DNA of 58,333 nucleotides from Spirochaeta sp. (GCA_020054965.1 JAIMZO010000001.1:1-58333), one strand, 5' to 3'; counted from the stretch's first letter, positions 1-8,701 are shown. Numbers and translations: made by a program. Notes: generated by a model from the sequence alone, not told the origin.

Positions 1-1360
1 GTGTGAGAACAACACCCTCTTCAATGACATACGCTTCGGCTACACCTTGCACCATTACATCCTGGGTTGTCAATGAAACATTGCGCAGCCTGATACCTCT
101 TCCCTCGGGAGTAGGGAGTGCTTCATACATCTCACTTTCACTCACCGGTTCCAAATGCTCATTTGCCATCGTGAATGTACAGCCGGAAATCACCAGATCA
201 CGGATGGGAGACTCAGGGAGCCCTACAATGAAGGCAGTACTCGATCTGATATTGGTACTTGTGCATCCTTCAATGGTGACATGCTCGATATGGGGCGTTG
301 TAGGAGTCACCGGTTTCCTCGCTAGGGAAAAATCTTCAGCATCCAGACTACCACAGCGGTAGTACATATTCACCGTGAGCGGACAGAGGTTGTTGTCCAT
401 CCTGATATCCTGGAAATGCAGGTCAGATATATACCCACCCCGACCTCTTCGGGTCTTGATCCTGATACCCCTGTCGGTACCATCAAAGAAACAGGAACGA
501 ACCACCACATCATGGATACCTGCAGCGGTCTCACTACCGATAACGGCCCCCCCATGGGCGTGTCTCACGGTACATCCCTCGACAAGGATATCACTGGTTT
601 TCCGGTTCACGGCAACCCCATCCTTTCCGCTTCCACTCTTCAGTGCAATCCCGTCATCTCCTACGTCGATCAAGCAATTCTTGATCGTCACAAAAGAGCA
701 AGAGTCAACATCAATCCCATCAGTGTTGGGTGCATCCGGTGGGTTCATGACAGAGAGGTCCTTGAGAATGATGTTTGTGCTGTAGAGGGGGTGAACGGTC
801 CAGAAGGGACTGTTCTGTATGGTCAGTCCCTCAATCTTCACATTATTGCTTTCCCTGATCTGCAACAAGGAAGGACGAAGGAATTGACTCTGACGGCCTC
901 CTCCACCACCACTCTGTCTCTCATAACCAGGGTTCAACTTGGCCAGTTCAGTCTCGATGGCTGAGACAGGACCGTTCTGGGTATTTCGTTTCTGTTGAGC
1001 GGTTGTCCACCACCAGGGACCACTTCCATCGATGATGCCCTTCCCACGAAAGATGAGACCATCTGATTCATTGATCAGCAAACAAGGATGCATGCAGTAA
1101 CAGTTAACCCCTTCCCATCGTGAATAGAAAGGTCGGTAGAGGTTCTCGTCGGCAATGAACCGTATGGTTGCACCTGTTTCAAATTCCACCACAAGATTTG
1201 TTGCCGTGATGTGTATTGGGCCGCTCAGGTACTCTCCTGGGCCGATACGCAAGAGCCCTCCCTTTTGCAAGCTTTCAAACGCCCGTTTGAAGACTTCGCT
1301 GTTGTCAAACTGCCCGTCCCCGATGGCACCAAAGTCTGCCAGCGTATATTCCTTGTTCAT
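1..1360 (-). CDS. Glycoside hydrolase family 28 (polygalacturonase-like), 3' end cut off by window edge
   Basis: The frame is open from an ATG at 1360 to the window edge (453 codons seen, no stop). The start has an AGAGG ribosome site about 8 nt upstream. The N-terminus (MNKEYTLADFGAIGDG) is the typical opening of a right-handed parallel beta-helix glycosidase. GH28 signature groups appear in order: NTDGID, GDDGIALKSG, a histidine-glycine group (HAHGGAVIGSE) and GIRIKTRRGRGG. These correspond to the family's catalytic Asp, Asp-Asp, His and Arg-Lys motifs. No signal peptide is visible, so it probably acts in the cytoplasm on imported oligogalacturonides or a related glycoside. It is divergent from a TIM-barrel sugar isomerase across about 50 bp, which fits a plant-polysaccharide catabolic locus continuing to the left. 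Exact substrate is not predictable from sequence. Confidence 0.85.
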   Translation of the reverse strand, partial: MNKEYTLADFGAIGDGQFDNSEVFKRAFESLQKGGLLRIGPGEYLSGPIHITATNLVVEFETGATIRFIADENLYRPFYSRWEGVNCYCMHPCLLINESDGLIFRGKGIIDGSGPWWWTTAQQKRNTQNGPVSAIETELAKLNPGYERQSGGGGGRQSQFLRPSLLQIRESNNVKIEGLTIQNSPFWTVHPLYSTNIILKDLSVMNPPDAPNTDGIDVDSCSFVTIKNCLIDVGDDGIALKSGSGKDGVAVNRKTSDILVEGCTVRHAHGGAVIGSETAAGIHDVVVRSCFFDGTDRGIRIKTRRGRGGYISDLHFQDIRMDNNLCPLTVNMYYRCGSLDAEDFSLARKPVTPTTPHIEHVTIEGCTSTNIRSSTAFIVGLPESPIRDLVISGCTFTMANEHLEPVSESEMYEALPTPEGRGIRLRNVSLTTQDVMVQGVAEAYVIEEGVVLT

Positions 1361-1375
1361 GCAATTACCTCTTTC

Positions 1376-1404
1376 TTTACTTTTATCATCCTGTCTCCTA
1401 CAAT
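1376..1404 (+). promoter_or_regulatory. Promoter for a probably leaderless mRNA (TIM-barrel isomerase)
   Basis: TTTACT (1376-1381), 17-bp spacer, TACAAT (1399-1404). The -10 hexamer ends 7 nt before the ATG at 1412, so transcription is expected to start at or next to the start codon. No ribosome-binding site is visible before the ATG. Confidence 0.5.
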
Positions 1405-1411
1405 ACCAGCT

Positions 1412-2290
1412 ATGAAACAGTTAGGAATCAGAGCTCATGATCTTGGTACCTTCGATACCATCAGCGACCTTGCCAGCGAAATTTCCCTCTATGGGGATTC
1501 AATCCCCATTCAGCTCGCTTTGAAAAAAGTTCTCAGGAACGCTCCTGATGCAGAAGACTACAGTGAGCAGTTCATCATCTCCGTTCGAGATGCACTCAAT
1601 GCGAAAGGTGCATACGTAGGAGTTTTTGGAAGCTACATCAATCCCGTACACCCTGACAAGGCAGCGAGGGATGCAGAGTTGCGTAAATTTGAAAACCACC
1701 TAAAATATGCCAACCTCCTTGGATGCCCTTTGGTGGGAACCGAAACCGGTTCCTTCCACCCTGGCAACTCCTACCACAGCGAGACTGCAAGTGCCAAAGT
1801 ACTCGACATCTTCTACCGTAGCATAGAAAGGCTCCTTGAAGCTGCCGTAAAGTATGATGCAATCATCGGCATCGAAGCGGTAAGTAAACAGCATACCATC
1901 AGCACCATCCCAAGAATGGCAACCTTGATGGAAAAGTTCGACAGTCCCCACCTCAGAGTCATCTATGACCCGGCAAATCTTGTCCCATGGATCGGGATAA
2001 GCGAGGCAGATGGCAGTGTCATGGGCACTCCCTCATTTGCCGCCCAGAAAGACTTCTTCTGCTCCGCCCTCGATGCATTCGGGGATAAGATTGCAGCAAT
2101 CCACGTCAAGGACTACAAGCTTAACGACCAAGGCATAAAGGTCGGGGATCTTACGGTAGGGGATGGGGTTCTGGACTGGAAATTCCTTTTCGGGGAACTG
2201 AGAAGGCGAAATATCGAAGTCCCTGCCCTGCTCGAAGATCTTACGGTCTCTACCTTGAAGGAAACACTTGCATTACTCTCTACATACTGA
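1412..2290 (+). CDS. Sugar phosphate isomerase/epimerase-like TIM-barrel protein
   Basis: 292 aa. It begins MKQLGIRAHDLG and shows the AP-endonuclease-2/xylose-isomerase-like TIM-barrel pattern: GTETGS near residue 110, an acidic metal ligand in IGIEAVSKQHT, the RVIYDPANL strand, the AAIHVKDYK strand, the VGDGVLDWKFLF turn and a terminal acidic strand (PALLEDLT). These positions match the divalent-metal ligands of IolE/IolI/hydroxypyruvate-isomerase relatives. A 3-keto or inosose-type sugar intermediate is a guess. An ATG at 1211 would lengthen it into the divergent GH28 gene and is not supported. The chosen ATG has no Shine-Dalgarno sequence but lies 7 nt after a good -10 box. It is divergent from the GH28 gene and tail-to-tail with tdk. 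Confidence 0.8.
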   Translation: MKQLGIRAHDLGTFDTISDLASEISLYGDSIPIQLALKKVLRNAPDAEDYSEQFIISVRDALNAKGAYVGVFGSYINPVHPDKAARDAELRKFENHLKYANLLGCPLVGTETGSFHPGNSYHSETASAKVLDIFYRSIERLLEAAVKYDAIIGIEAVSKQHTISTIPRMATLMEKFDSPHLRVIYDPANLVPWIGISEADGSVMGTPSFAAQKDFFCSALDAFGDKIAAIHVKDYKLNDQGIKVGDLTVGDGVLDWKFLFGELRRRNIEVPALLEDLTVSTLKETLALLSTY

Positions 2291-2349
2291 ACCATACCAG
2301 AAGAGCCCTCAAGAGCTTTTCATGGCAGGTTTTTGTATCTTTCCGTACT

Positions 2350-3492
2350 CTACAACAAGAGCGGTTGCTCGAAGGAGACAGGCCGCTTGTTGTCGGAAAG
2401 GACCTTGGAAAGGTAGTTTGTATCCAGCTCAAGCTCTGATACCAAGCGAAGCAGCACCTCTTCCGGTACAAGATTCTGCTCACAGAAGAGAAATACCAGC
2501 GCCTTTTCCGCAATATTTTGCGGGAGCAGGGCATTGAAGAAGATTTCTTCGTCTCTCTTCCCCCGGTAACGTTCACAGAAATTCTCATAGAGCATCGACT
2601 GCTCAATATTTCCCTTCAGCGCAGCAAGTTCATTTCTCAGTGGCTTCTCATCTCCACGGGAAGCAAGTTCTCCCAGTGGTTTGAGGTGGAAGAATGTATA
2701 CTCCTTCCCGGGAAGATAGTGATGTTCATCACAACGTGCGGCATAGTTCGGCTCCAGGGTGCTATCCTTATGGGAATCCCCACCAACGATGATCAGAGGA
2801 TCAAAATAGAGTGCAGGGCACTCCTTACCTTCCACCTGGTAGTATCGATAGGTATAGAATGCATCACTGATACAGTCTGGATGTTCACAATACGCAGTAA
2901 GTGGGATTACATCTGTTGCGATATCGAGCATCAACCGTGCAGTGGAATTGAACAGGTCCCGACGGAAGTTCAGGATCAAGGTAGGGAATATGAACATAAC
3001 CCCACGTTCATAACTATGATTACGTACCACATAGGCAAGCCGTTCATCAAAGAAGGATGCTTCATCAATGATAAAGGTTCCTACAGTAGGATTGTCCTGA
3101 AGCACTCTCTCCAAACCAAAAGAATCCCTGATTCTCGCAATATTCCTCCCACAGCTTACATATCCACTGCGGTAGCAGAGCGCATCCTCAGGATAATCGG
3201 TAAACCGGGTGCCATCGATCTCGGAACGGATGAAGAAGACTTTCCGGCGATCAACCTGCCCACTACTGGTCAGGTTTCTTACCTTCTCTCCCTTCCTCTG
3301 TGCAATGGCAGCATCCCGCCATACCCGTGCTGCAAACTCAGTCTTGCCCGAGCCCATGGGTCCTATCAGCAGAACCCTTCGCCCGGGCGAGGTAAAATCA
3401 AAATGCGAGAATGTTTCATGGACATCAAGCGTGGGAAACCCCAGACTCTTGAGGAAATCGGCACTTTCAATCTTCTGTTCAATTCGCGCCAT
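2350..3492 (-). CDS. tdk: Thymidine kinase-like protein with long C-terminal extension
   Basis: 380 aa. Residues about 38-50 form a P-loop ([15 protein letters not shown]). A Walker-B-like strand ([11 protein letters not shown]) follows near 140. A zinc/lasso region around residues 200-262 has the thymidine-kinase pattern of a Cys pair (CEHPDC), a Tyr/Arg-rich strand, LIIVGGDSH and a C-x2-H pair (CDEHH). Bacterial thymidine kinases are usually about 200 aa; here an extra ~45 residues precede the P-loop and about 115-120 helical residues follow the zinc region. The family phosphorylates thymidine and deoxyuridine with ATP. The start overlaps the deoC stop by 14 bp, so translation is likely coupled. 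The deoC-tdk pairing supports a deoxynucleoside salvage role. The extension has no assigned function. Confidence 0.75.
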   Translation of the reverse strand: MARIEQKIESADFLKSLGFPTLDVHETFSHFDFTSPGRRVLLIGPMGSGKTEFAARVWRDAAIAQRKGEKVRNLTSSGQVDRRKVFFIRSEIDGTRFTDYPEDALCYRSGYVSCGRNIARIRDSFGLERVLQDNPTVGTFIIDEASFFDERLAYVVRNHSYERGVMFIFPTLILNFRRDLFNSTARLMLDIATDVIPLTAYCEHPDCISDAFYTYRYYQVEGKECPALYFDPLIIVGGDSHKDSTLEPNYAARCDEHHYLPGKEYTFFHLKPLGELASRGDEKPLRNELAALKGNIEQSMLYENFCERYRGKRDEEIFFNALLPQNIAEKALVFLFCEQNLVPEEVLLRLVSELELDTNYLSKVLSDNKRPVSFEQPLLL

Positions 3493-4144
3493 TCGACCCC
3501 TCTACAATTGCAATGCCGCTTGAGGCCCCGATTCTTGTGGCCCCTGCTTCAATCATTGCAATGGCATCCTCGTATGTACGTACTCCTCCAGAGGCTTTGA
3601 CGCCCAACTCTGGCCCAACTGTCTTACGCATCAAGGCAATATCCTTGGTTGTTGCTCCACCGGTGGAGAAACCGGTAGAAGTCTTTACAAAGTCTGCACC
3701 GCTGGCTTTTGCCAACCTACAGGCACGTACTTTTTCCTCTTCATTCAAAAGACAGGTCTCGATGATGACTTTCAGGTGTGCATTTCCACAAGCCTTCTTC
3801 ACTGCAGTAATATCATCCTGTACCAAATCATCATCATGGTTCTTCAAGAACCCGATATTGATGACCATATCAACCTCTTCGGCCCCAGCTTTCACTGCTG
3901 TCTTGGCCTCAAAGGCTTTACTCTCTGTAGCCATTGCACCCAAAGGGAACCCAACCACGGTACAGACCTTTACATCGCTCTTTTCCAACAATTTTACACA
4001 GAGAGGCACCCAGCAACTGTTTACACATACTGAAGCAAAATGATATTGGGCTGCTTCCTTGCAAAGTTTCTCTATCATAGGACGAGTCGCAGAAGCTGCG
4101 AGCAACGTGTGATCGATGTATTTGGCGACATCTTCTTGTTTCAT
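3479..4144 (-). CDS. deoC: Deoxyribose-phosphate aldolase
   Basis: 221 aa from an ATG at 4144 with GGGAGG 8 nt upstream; an ATG at 4162 would sit over that ribosome site and is rejected. Class I aldolase TIM barrel: YIDHTLL near the N-terminus, [24 protein letters not shown], the Schiff-base strand [10 protein letters not shown] with the catalytic Lys, and VKASGGVRT holding the proton-relay Lys. It splits 2-deoxyribose-5-phosphate into glyceraldehyde-3-phosphate and acetaldehyde in the cytosol. First gene of a deoC-tdk pair that overlaps by 14 bp; divergent from a Nudix hydrolase, giving a small nucleotide-metabolism neighbourhood. Confidence 0.95.
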   Translation of the reverse strand: MKQEDVAKYIDHTLLAASATRPMIEKLCKEAAQYHFASVCVNSCWVPLCVKLLEKSDVKVCTVVGFPLGAMATESKAFEAKTAVKAGAEEVDMVINIGFLKNHDDDLVQDDITAVKKACGNAHLKVIIETCLLNEEEKVRACRLAKASGADFVKTSTGFSTGGATTKDIALMRKTVGPELGVKASGGVRTYEDAIAMIEAGATRIGASSGIAIVEGSNGAN

Positions 4145-4224
4145 TGGTATCCTCCCTAGCATCAGGTACTACTGCTAGCTTACTCCAAAAATTATCGATG
4201 AGCAACGAGAATAGCATCCCAAGC

Positions 4225-4253
4225 TTGACGAAGGACCCTGCTCCCTATACCCT
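4225..4253 (+). promoter_or_regulatory. Promoter for a probably leaderless mRNA (Nudix gene)
   Basis: TTGACG (4225-4230) with two possible -10 hexamers: TATACC (4246-4251, 15-bp spacer) or TACCCT (4248-4253, 17-bp spacer). Either ends 6-8 nt before the ATG at 4260, leaving no room for a ribosome-binding site. Confidence 0.4.
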
Positions 4254-4259
4254 AGCATC

Positions 4260-5204
4260 ATGATTCTTCAAACCATCGAACAATACTATACTTGGGCTCT
4301 GATCGCCATCCTTTTACTCAATCTTGCCCAAAGAAAAATTCCGGGAACCTATAAGAAACGGTTCGCCACCATCTACTTGGCCTCCATCTTGCTTCTTTTT
4401 GAGGTAGGGGTGGTAGTCATACTCTCCAGGGACCTGAACCACAATCTCGGTTGGTTGGTAGCCATTATCTGTGCGGGGCTTCTTTTCCTATTGAGAAAGC
4501 GAGCCCTTCCGTTCCGTTTCCACTGTGTTGAGTGTAACAAGCGACTTGATTTCAACCACATCATTGGCCATGATGACAATCTTTGTCAGGAGTGCTACTA
4601 CAAGGCTCATCCTGAGGAAGCCAAGGCGGAAGAAGAAAAGAAAGAGATTGCACAACCGGAAGAGGAGGCTGAAGAGGATACACGCTACCGTGACGCGGCC
4701 TCTATTACGGACATTGACTGGGATCTGTGGGAACCCAAGGAAGTGTGTGTCATCACCTACCTGTTCAATGATGACCAAGTGCTTCTTATTGACAAGAAGA
4801 CCGGCTTGGGCTCTGGACTGGTAAACGCTCCTGGCGGTCATATTGAAGCGACTGAAACCGCTCTTGAAGCTGCAAAGCGCGAATTTACCGAGGAGACTGG
4901 TCTTGAGGTTGATGACCTGTGCATGGTTGGCAAGCTTAACTTCCAGTTCCGTGATGGTCTTTCAGAACGCGGATATGTCTATTTTGCTCACTCCTTTAGG
5001 GGAGAACTCCAAGAAACCGATGAAGCACGCCCCTTCTGGTGCCCGGTAAGTGAAATTCCCTATGACAAGATGTGGGAGGATGATATCCACTGGCTTCCGC
5101 TTGCCATGGAAGGAAAACACTTTGAAGGTTCCTTCATCTTTGATGGACAGGTAATGGTGGACAAATTGGTCATCACCGAAGAGGACGATGAAGAAGAGCT
5201 CTGA
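4260..5204 (+). CDS. Membrane-anchored MTH1-like Nudix hydrolase with zinc-ribbon-like linker
   Basis: 314 aa in three parts. Residues 1-83 hold three hydrophobic membrane segments (about 10-20, 36-55 and 64-78). Residues 89-116 form a four-cysteine ribbon (CVECNKRLDFN then CQECYY). A charged Glu/Lys linker follows to about 145. Residues 155-310 form a Nudix domain with a complete Nudix box (GG at about 193, REFTEETGLE). The C-terminal part (DDIHWLPL, then GSFIFDGQ) resembles the substrate-binding end of MTH1-type 8-oxo-dGTP diphosphatases. Inferred role: cleaning oxidised nucleotides at the membrane. The 3' end overlaps the aldo/keto reductase by 17 bp. The start lacks a Shine-Dalgarno sequence and follows a -10 box by 6-8 nt. 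Confidence 0.75.
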   Translation: MILQTIEQYYTWALIAILLLNLAQRKIPGTYKKRFATIYLASILLLFEVGVVVILSRDLNHNLGWLVAIICAGLLFLLRKRALPFRFHCVECNKRLDFNHIIGHDDNLCQECYYKAHPEEAKAEEEKKEIAQPEEEAEEDTRYRDAASITDIDWDLWEPKEVCVITYLFNDDQVLLIDKKTGLGSGLVNAPGGHIEATETALEAAKREFTEETGLEVDDLCMVGKLNFQFRDGLSERGYVYFAHSFRGELQETDEARPFWCPVSEIPYDKMWEDDIHWLPLAMEGKHFEGSFIFDGQVMVDKLVITEEDDEEEL

Positions 5205-6093
5205 CCTGGCTCTGGGAAGCTGGCAATTCGGTCCCAGCCATGGGTTTTGGACCGGAAGCACCACACAAGCTTCCCGTCTTACGATCAGCGCTGCATACAA
5301 GGCAGGTATCAGGCATTTTGATACCGCCCCGGCATACGGGAACGGTCTCGCCGAGCAACTGCTCGGTTCACTCCTTTCTGGAAAATCAGCCATCATTGAT
5401 ACAAAATTCATGCCCAAGCACCCAAGCTTGGTGGCTCAAGATGTCCAGAAAAGCCTCGACCGTCTCAAGAGAACCTCGATCAATACCCTGTACCTGCACT
5501 GGCCTAGCTCTTCGCGTGACCTTAGACCCATCATGGAATCAGCAGCAGGTCTTATCGAGCAAGGGAAAGTTCTCTCTCTTGGGCTTTCCAATACCCCTCT
5601 CTCCTTGGTGCAAAGCTTGCAGGACCTTCCCATCACGTTCCTGCAAATACCTTGTTCGCTCCTGTGGACAAGGGGACTGGAAGCATATAAGGAGTATGCA
5701 GAGAAACAAGGCCTTTCCTTGGTGGGATACAGTCCCCTGGGTCTTGGCTTGCTCAGTGGCAACCATCACCATAGACCCAATGACAGCAGAGGGAATCTCT
5801 ATGTCTATCAAGATAGAGCCTATCCGGTATTCATCGAGTTGCTTGAGCTGCTCTCGTTCCTTGCAAAAAAGAAAGCACTAAGCATGCCTCAACTTGCCCT
5901 GGCCTGGGCCCGAAGCCAGGATTTTACAAGCATCCTTGTTGGAGCACGTTCACCACAGCAGTTGTTCCCGCTCCTGGAAACAGAGGTGATCAGCCTTGAC
6001 GAAGGAGAGAAAAGGTTGTTGGATGAAGTGGCAGGACGATTAAGTGCATGCGCTCCCCCTTCATGGGATAATCTTTTTGGACATAGGTGGTAG
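5188..6093 (+). CDS. Aldo/keto reductase family protein
   Basis: 301 aa TIM-barrel oxidoreductase. AKR catalytic tetrad is visible: Asp and Tyr in HFDTAPAYGNG, Lys in IDTKFMPKH, His in TLYLHWPS. The C-terminal NADPH-binding strand reads SILVGARSPQQL. The family reduces aldehydes and ketones using NADPH; the substrate cannot be told. The start lies inside the 3' end of the Nudix gene with GAGG 4 nt upstream, so the two are translationally coupled. The stop is followed after one base by the next start. Confidence 0.85.
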   Translation: MKKSSDLALGSWQFGPSHGFWTGSTTQASRLTISAAYKAGIRHFDTAPAYGNGLAEQLLGSLLSGKSAIIDTKFMPKHPSLVAQDVQKSLDRLKRTSINTLYLHWPSSSRDLRPIMESAAGLIEQGKVLSLGLSNTPLSLVQSLQDLPITFLQIPCSLLWTRGLEAYKEYAEKQGLSLVGYSPLGLGLLSGNHHHRPNDSRGNLYVYQDRAYPVFIELLELLSFLAKKKALSMPQLALAWARSQDFTSILVGARSPQQLFPLLETEVISLDEGEKRLLDEVAGRLSACAPPSWDNLFGHRW

Positions 6094-6094
6094 G

Positions 6095-6694
6095 ATGAGA
6101 ATACTCAAGCAACGCTCACAGTGTGAGATTGAGGTGAAAAAGTCCCGATTCATTGCTATTGCCCAACCCATCAAGGACCTCTCCGAAATCAAACATCTGG
6201 TTAATGAAACAAGGACAGCACATCCAGGGGCTCATCATGTTGTTCATGCTGCTGTCGTGGGACCAAAGGGAGATCTCTACAGCTATAGTGATGACCATGA
6301 GCCAAAGAATACTGCAGGCCGGCCCGCACTCGAGGTACTGAAAGGAAGTAGTGTCACCAATATCCTGATACTCATCATCCGCTACTTTGGAGGAACGTTA
6401 TTGGGCACGGGAGGCCTGGTAAAAGCCTATGGCGACAGTGCCAGGGAATTGCTCTCCATTATCAAGACAGAAGAATTGATTGAGAAAACAAGGTTCTCCT
6501 TCACGATACCCTATAATCTCTATGAGCTAGCAAAGATTGACCTCGAATTGCTTGAAGCGGATATTGAAAACGAGGAATTCACAACGGATGTATCCATCAC
6601 GGGTACACTGCCGAGAACCAATGCTGAGCAATTATCTTCCAGAATTACTGAACTCTCAGGTGGACAGTGTGAGGTTTCTCTTACCGATTTGTAA
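6095..6694 (+). CDS. YigZ/IMPACT family protein
   Basis: 199 aa. Start chosen at 6095, one base after the upstream stop, because the family begins right before a basic patch (ECEIEVKKSRFIA-like, here QCEIEVKKSRFIAIA). The UPF0029 signature is present: YSDDHEPKNTAGRPAL, IRYFGGTLLGTGGL and VKAYGDSA. A ferredoxin-like C-terminal domain follows. An upstream in-frame ATG at 6044 lies inside the aldo/keto reductase. Function in bacteria is unsettled; the family is linked to translation-related regulation in eukaryotes. Third gene of a coupled run. Its last 14 bp overlap the convergent peptidase gene. Confidence 0.9.
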   Translation: MRILKQRSQCEIEVKKSRFIAIAQPIKDLSEIKHLVNETRTAHPGAHHVVHAAVVGPKGDLYSYSDDHEPKNTAGRPALEVLKGSSVTNILILIIRYFGGTLLGTGGLVKAYGDSARELLSIIKTEELIEKTRFSFTIPYNLYELAKIDLELLEADIENEEFTTDVSITGTLPRTNAEQLSSRITELSGGQCEVSLTDL

Positions 6695-8072
6695 GCTTTG
6701 AGAAGGTCAAGGAAACCTCAGTGGGGGATTCCTCCTCTTCTTCCTTACTCTCTTCCCATAATCGTTTGCCATCTACCATATCAGTAAGTTTGATGGCTAT
6801 GGAAAGCGCTCTTTCCAGGGCACTCGGTTCTATTGCTTCCACTACGTCATTGCGGGTATGCTGCACCGATGGTTTGCTGCGGTCATCCCAAGCAACTGCG
6901 GTCAGGGTGGTGGCTGAAATACCACACCTGCTCGCTTCAGCAGCATCGCTGCCGCCCCAGAGACGTGGGATTGATTCACTCCTGGATTCATACCCCATTG
7001 AGTGTGCAATTTCCGTACAGCGCCTTGCCAAGGAAGCATCAAGCGGTTGGGTACCATTGACGTCCTTCTCCAGGAAGGTAATCTGGTCACTGTAGTAGAC
7101 GGAATCAAAGTTCAATACGATTGGGTCAATCAAGGAGTCAGCCATTGATGCGTACCAATGCCTCGATCCCTGCAGTGCTGCTTCTTCCCCGTCAAAGGAG
7201 CAAAAGATCAATCGGGTATTCCTAAGAGGCTTCCCACAACCCCTTCTCCAATGGAAATACCGGGCAAGCTGCACTGTCATCCCCACTGAAACAAGATTAT
7301 CCCCTGCCCCAGGAGAACCCTCCTTCTCATACATCAACCGCAAGGGAAACAACAGGGGGGTAGCTCCCAAAAGAAGGATAAGGAGAATGAGATGTGCAAG
7401 GGAGGGAATATTCGGCAATAACAAAGCACTTGCAAGAAGCTCCGAAAAAACCTGTACCAAGGCCAGCAATCCGCAAGCGATGAACAGTCCAACCGGGAAG
7501 AGCACATTTTTTACGTAGGATATCCACTCAAGTTGGTTGTATCGGTGTAGAGGAGCACTATCATGATGTGAACTGAAAATAAGCGTGTGCTGTACCTCTT
7601 CCTTTGGTTCCAGGACTCCATGGATATTCACCCCCTCAGCGTTGCAACGATTTTTTCGGGGAAAAGGTCGGTAGAGATAGAGTTCCCTAGTGGCGTAATA
7701 GCAAAAACCAATAAAAAGCAAGAGGGAAATCCAAGGCATTCCAACCAACATAAAAGCCACCAAAAGAGGATAGAGGATGATCATAATCGTGAAAGGTTGA
7801 CTATGAACCTTCGTATCGAGGGGGAATTTGGTCATGGTTGTTTCATCACAGAAATGGTTATACGCATCCTCAACTGCTTCAGCGGCACGATGGCCTGCGT
7901 CACTGCCAGCTACCCTTGGGCCATAGAGATCAACAAGAGTCTTGGTGAAGGCCAGGGCAAGGGTAGCAAGCTTACCGGCTTTCAATGTCTCGAGTCTTTG
8001 CCTAGGGTTCTCTTTTTGGGCATCCACCAGCGTAGGTTGCTTCTTGTGTTCTTTGGAAAAAGGGAACTTCAT
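6681..8072 (-). CDS. M28-family zinc aminopeptidase with membrane segments
   Basis: 463 aa. Metal ligands of M28 peptidases appear in order: HHD in FSSHHDSAP, the bridging Asp in GAGDNLVS, the Glu-Glu pair in FDGEEAALQG, Asp in LNFDSVYY, and the final His in VQHTRND. Hydrophobic segments (about 92-130 and 190-250) are inserted before the catalytic domain and between its first and second metal ligands, so the enzyme is probably membrane bound. Expected activity is release of N-terminal residues from peptides. The C-terminal tail is acidic. The start has no ribosome site and lies 9 nt after a possible -10. Its stop overlaps the convergent yigZ stop region. Confidence 0.85.
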   Translation of the reverse strand: MKFPFSKEHKKQPTLVDAQKENPRQRLETLKAGKLATLALAFTKTLVDLYGPRVAGSDAGHRAAEAVEDAYNHFCDETTMTKFPLDTKVHSQPFTIMIILYPLLVAFMLVGMPWISLLLFIGFCYYATRELYLYRPFPRKNRCNAEGVNIHGVLEPKEEVQHTLIFSSHHDSAPLHRYNQLEWISYVKNVLFPVGLFIACGLLALVQVFSELLASALLLPNIPSLAHLILLILLLGATPLLFPLRLMYEKEGSPGAGDNLVSVGMTVQLARYFHWRRGCGKPLRNTRLIFCSFDGEEAALQGSRHWYASMADSLIDPIVLNFDSVYYSDQITFLEKDVNGTQPLDASLARRCTEIAHSMGYESRSESIPRLWGGSDAAEASRCGISATTLTAVAWDDRSKPSVQHTRNDVVEAIEPSALERALSIAIKLTDMVDGKRLWEESKEEEEESPTEVSLTFSKLTNR

Positions 8073-8081
8073 GATTGTTTC

Positions 8082-8110
8082 ATCATGACGAGTGCAACCT
8101 ATGCTGTCAA
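8082..8110 (-). promoter_or_regulatory. Promoter of the M28 peptidase gene, near-leaderless
   Basis: On the minus strand: TTGACA (8110-8105), 17-bp spacer, CATGAT (8087-8082). The hexamer ends 9 nt before the ATG at 8072, and no Shine-Dalgarno sequence lies between. Confidence 0.4.
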
Positions 8111-8154
8111 GAAAGCAAATTTTATCCCGCTATTTTTTTCTCCCATCAGAGTTC

Positions 8155-8183
8155 TTGACAAAGATTGAGGCACTCACTATAGT
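8155..8183 (+). promoter_or_regulatory. Strong promoter of the tRNA cluster
   Basis: Perfect TTGACA (8155-8160), exact 17-bp spacer, TATAGT (8178-8183). It lies about 50 bp before the first serine tRNA and drives in the direction of all five tRNA genes and possibly SRP RNA. Confidence 0.75.
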
Positions 8184-8231
8184 GGTAACCCGATTGATAT
8201 CCTTGTAAATGGAGGAATATCAAGTCTGTTT

Positions 8232-8316
8232 GGAGAGATGTCCGAGCGGTCGAAGGAGGCGGTCTTGAAAACCGTTGAGGCGCGAGTCTCCGAGGGTTCG
8301 AATCCCCCTCTCTCCG
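8232..8316 (+). tRNA. tRNA-Ser (anticodon TGA)
   Basis: Class II tRNA of 85 nt with acceptor stem GGAGAGA/TCTCTCC, discriminator G, anticodon loop CTTGAAA (anticodon TGA), a long variable arm and T-arm GTTCGAAT. CCA is not encoded. First of five tRNAs. Confidence 0.95.
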
Positions 8317-8353
8317 TTCATTCATCGATCTGGATGAATGTGTTTTTTTATAT

Positions 8354-8440
8354 GGAGAGGTGCGAGAGCGGCCGAATCGGGCTCCCTGCTAAGGAGTTGA
8401 CCTGGTAACGGGTCCGGGGGTTCGAATCCCCCCCTCTCCG
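8354..8440 (+). tRNA. tRNA-Ser (anticodon GCT)
   Basis: 87 nt, acceptor stem GGAGAGG/CCTCTCC, discriminator G, anticodon loop CTGCTAA (GCT), long variable arm. Reads AGC/AGT codons. CCA not encoded; a T-run follows. Confidence 0.95.
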
Positions 8441-8461
8441 TTTTTGATTTTTTTTAGTATT

Positions 8462-8535
8462 GAGACCATAGCTCAGCTGGATAGAGCATCAGTTTGCGGA
8501 ACTGAGGGTCGGAGGTTCGAATCCTCTTGGTCTCA
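8462..8535 (+). tRNA. tRNA-Arg (anticodon GCG)
   Basis: 74 nt class I tRNA that folds completely: acceptor GAGACCA/TGGTCTC, D stem GCTC/GAGC, anticodon stem TCAGT/ACTGA around the 7-nt loop TTGCGGA, 5-nt variable loop, T stem GGAGG/CCTCT, discriminator A. The anticodon is therefore GCG, not the usual bacterial ACG that is edited to inosine. Sits among serine tRNAs. Confidence 0.9.
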
Positions 8536-8568
8536 TAGTTGGTTTTGTATGAAACGGTCATAACACTG

Positions 8569-8656
8569 GGAGAGATGTCCGAGTGGTCGAAGGAGACGGA
8601 CTCGAAATCCGTTGTACCGTCTGACGGTACCGAGGGTTCGAATCCCTCTCTCTCCG
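8569..8656 (+). tRNA. tRNA-Ser (anticodon CGA)
   Basis: 88 nt, acceptor GGAGAGA/TCTCTCC, discriminator G, anticodon loop CTCGAAA (CGA), long variable arm. Reads TCG. Confidence 0.95.
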
Positions 8657-8701
8657 ATAGCTTGGATATTTTTTGGGTTTTTACCGTTTATTTCGTTCCT
8701 T

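Noticed and set aside
3..964. Plus-strand open frames at the left edge
   Set aside because: The minus strand holds a complete GH28 reading frame with catalytic motifs; the plus frames are its shadows.
2518..3600. 360-codon open frame on the plus strand opposite tdk and deoC
   Set aside because: Antisense to two recognised enzymes; no domain signal and no promoter.
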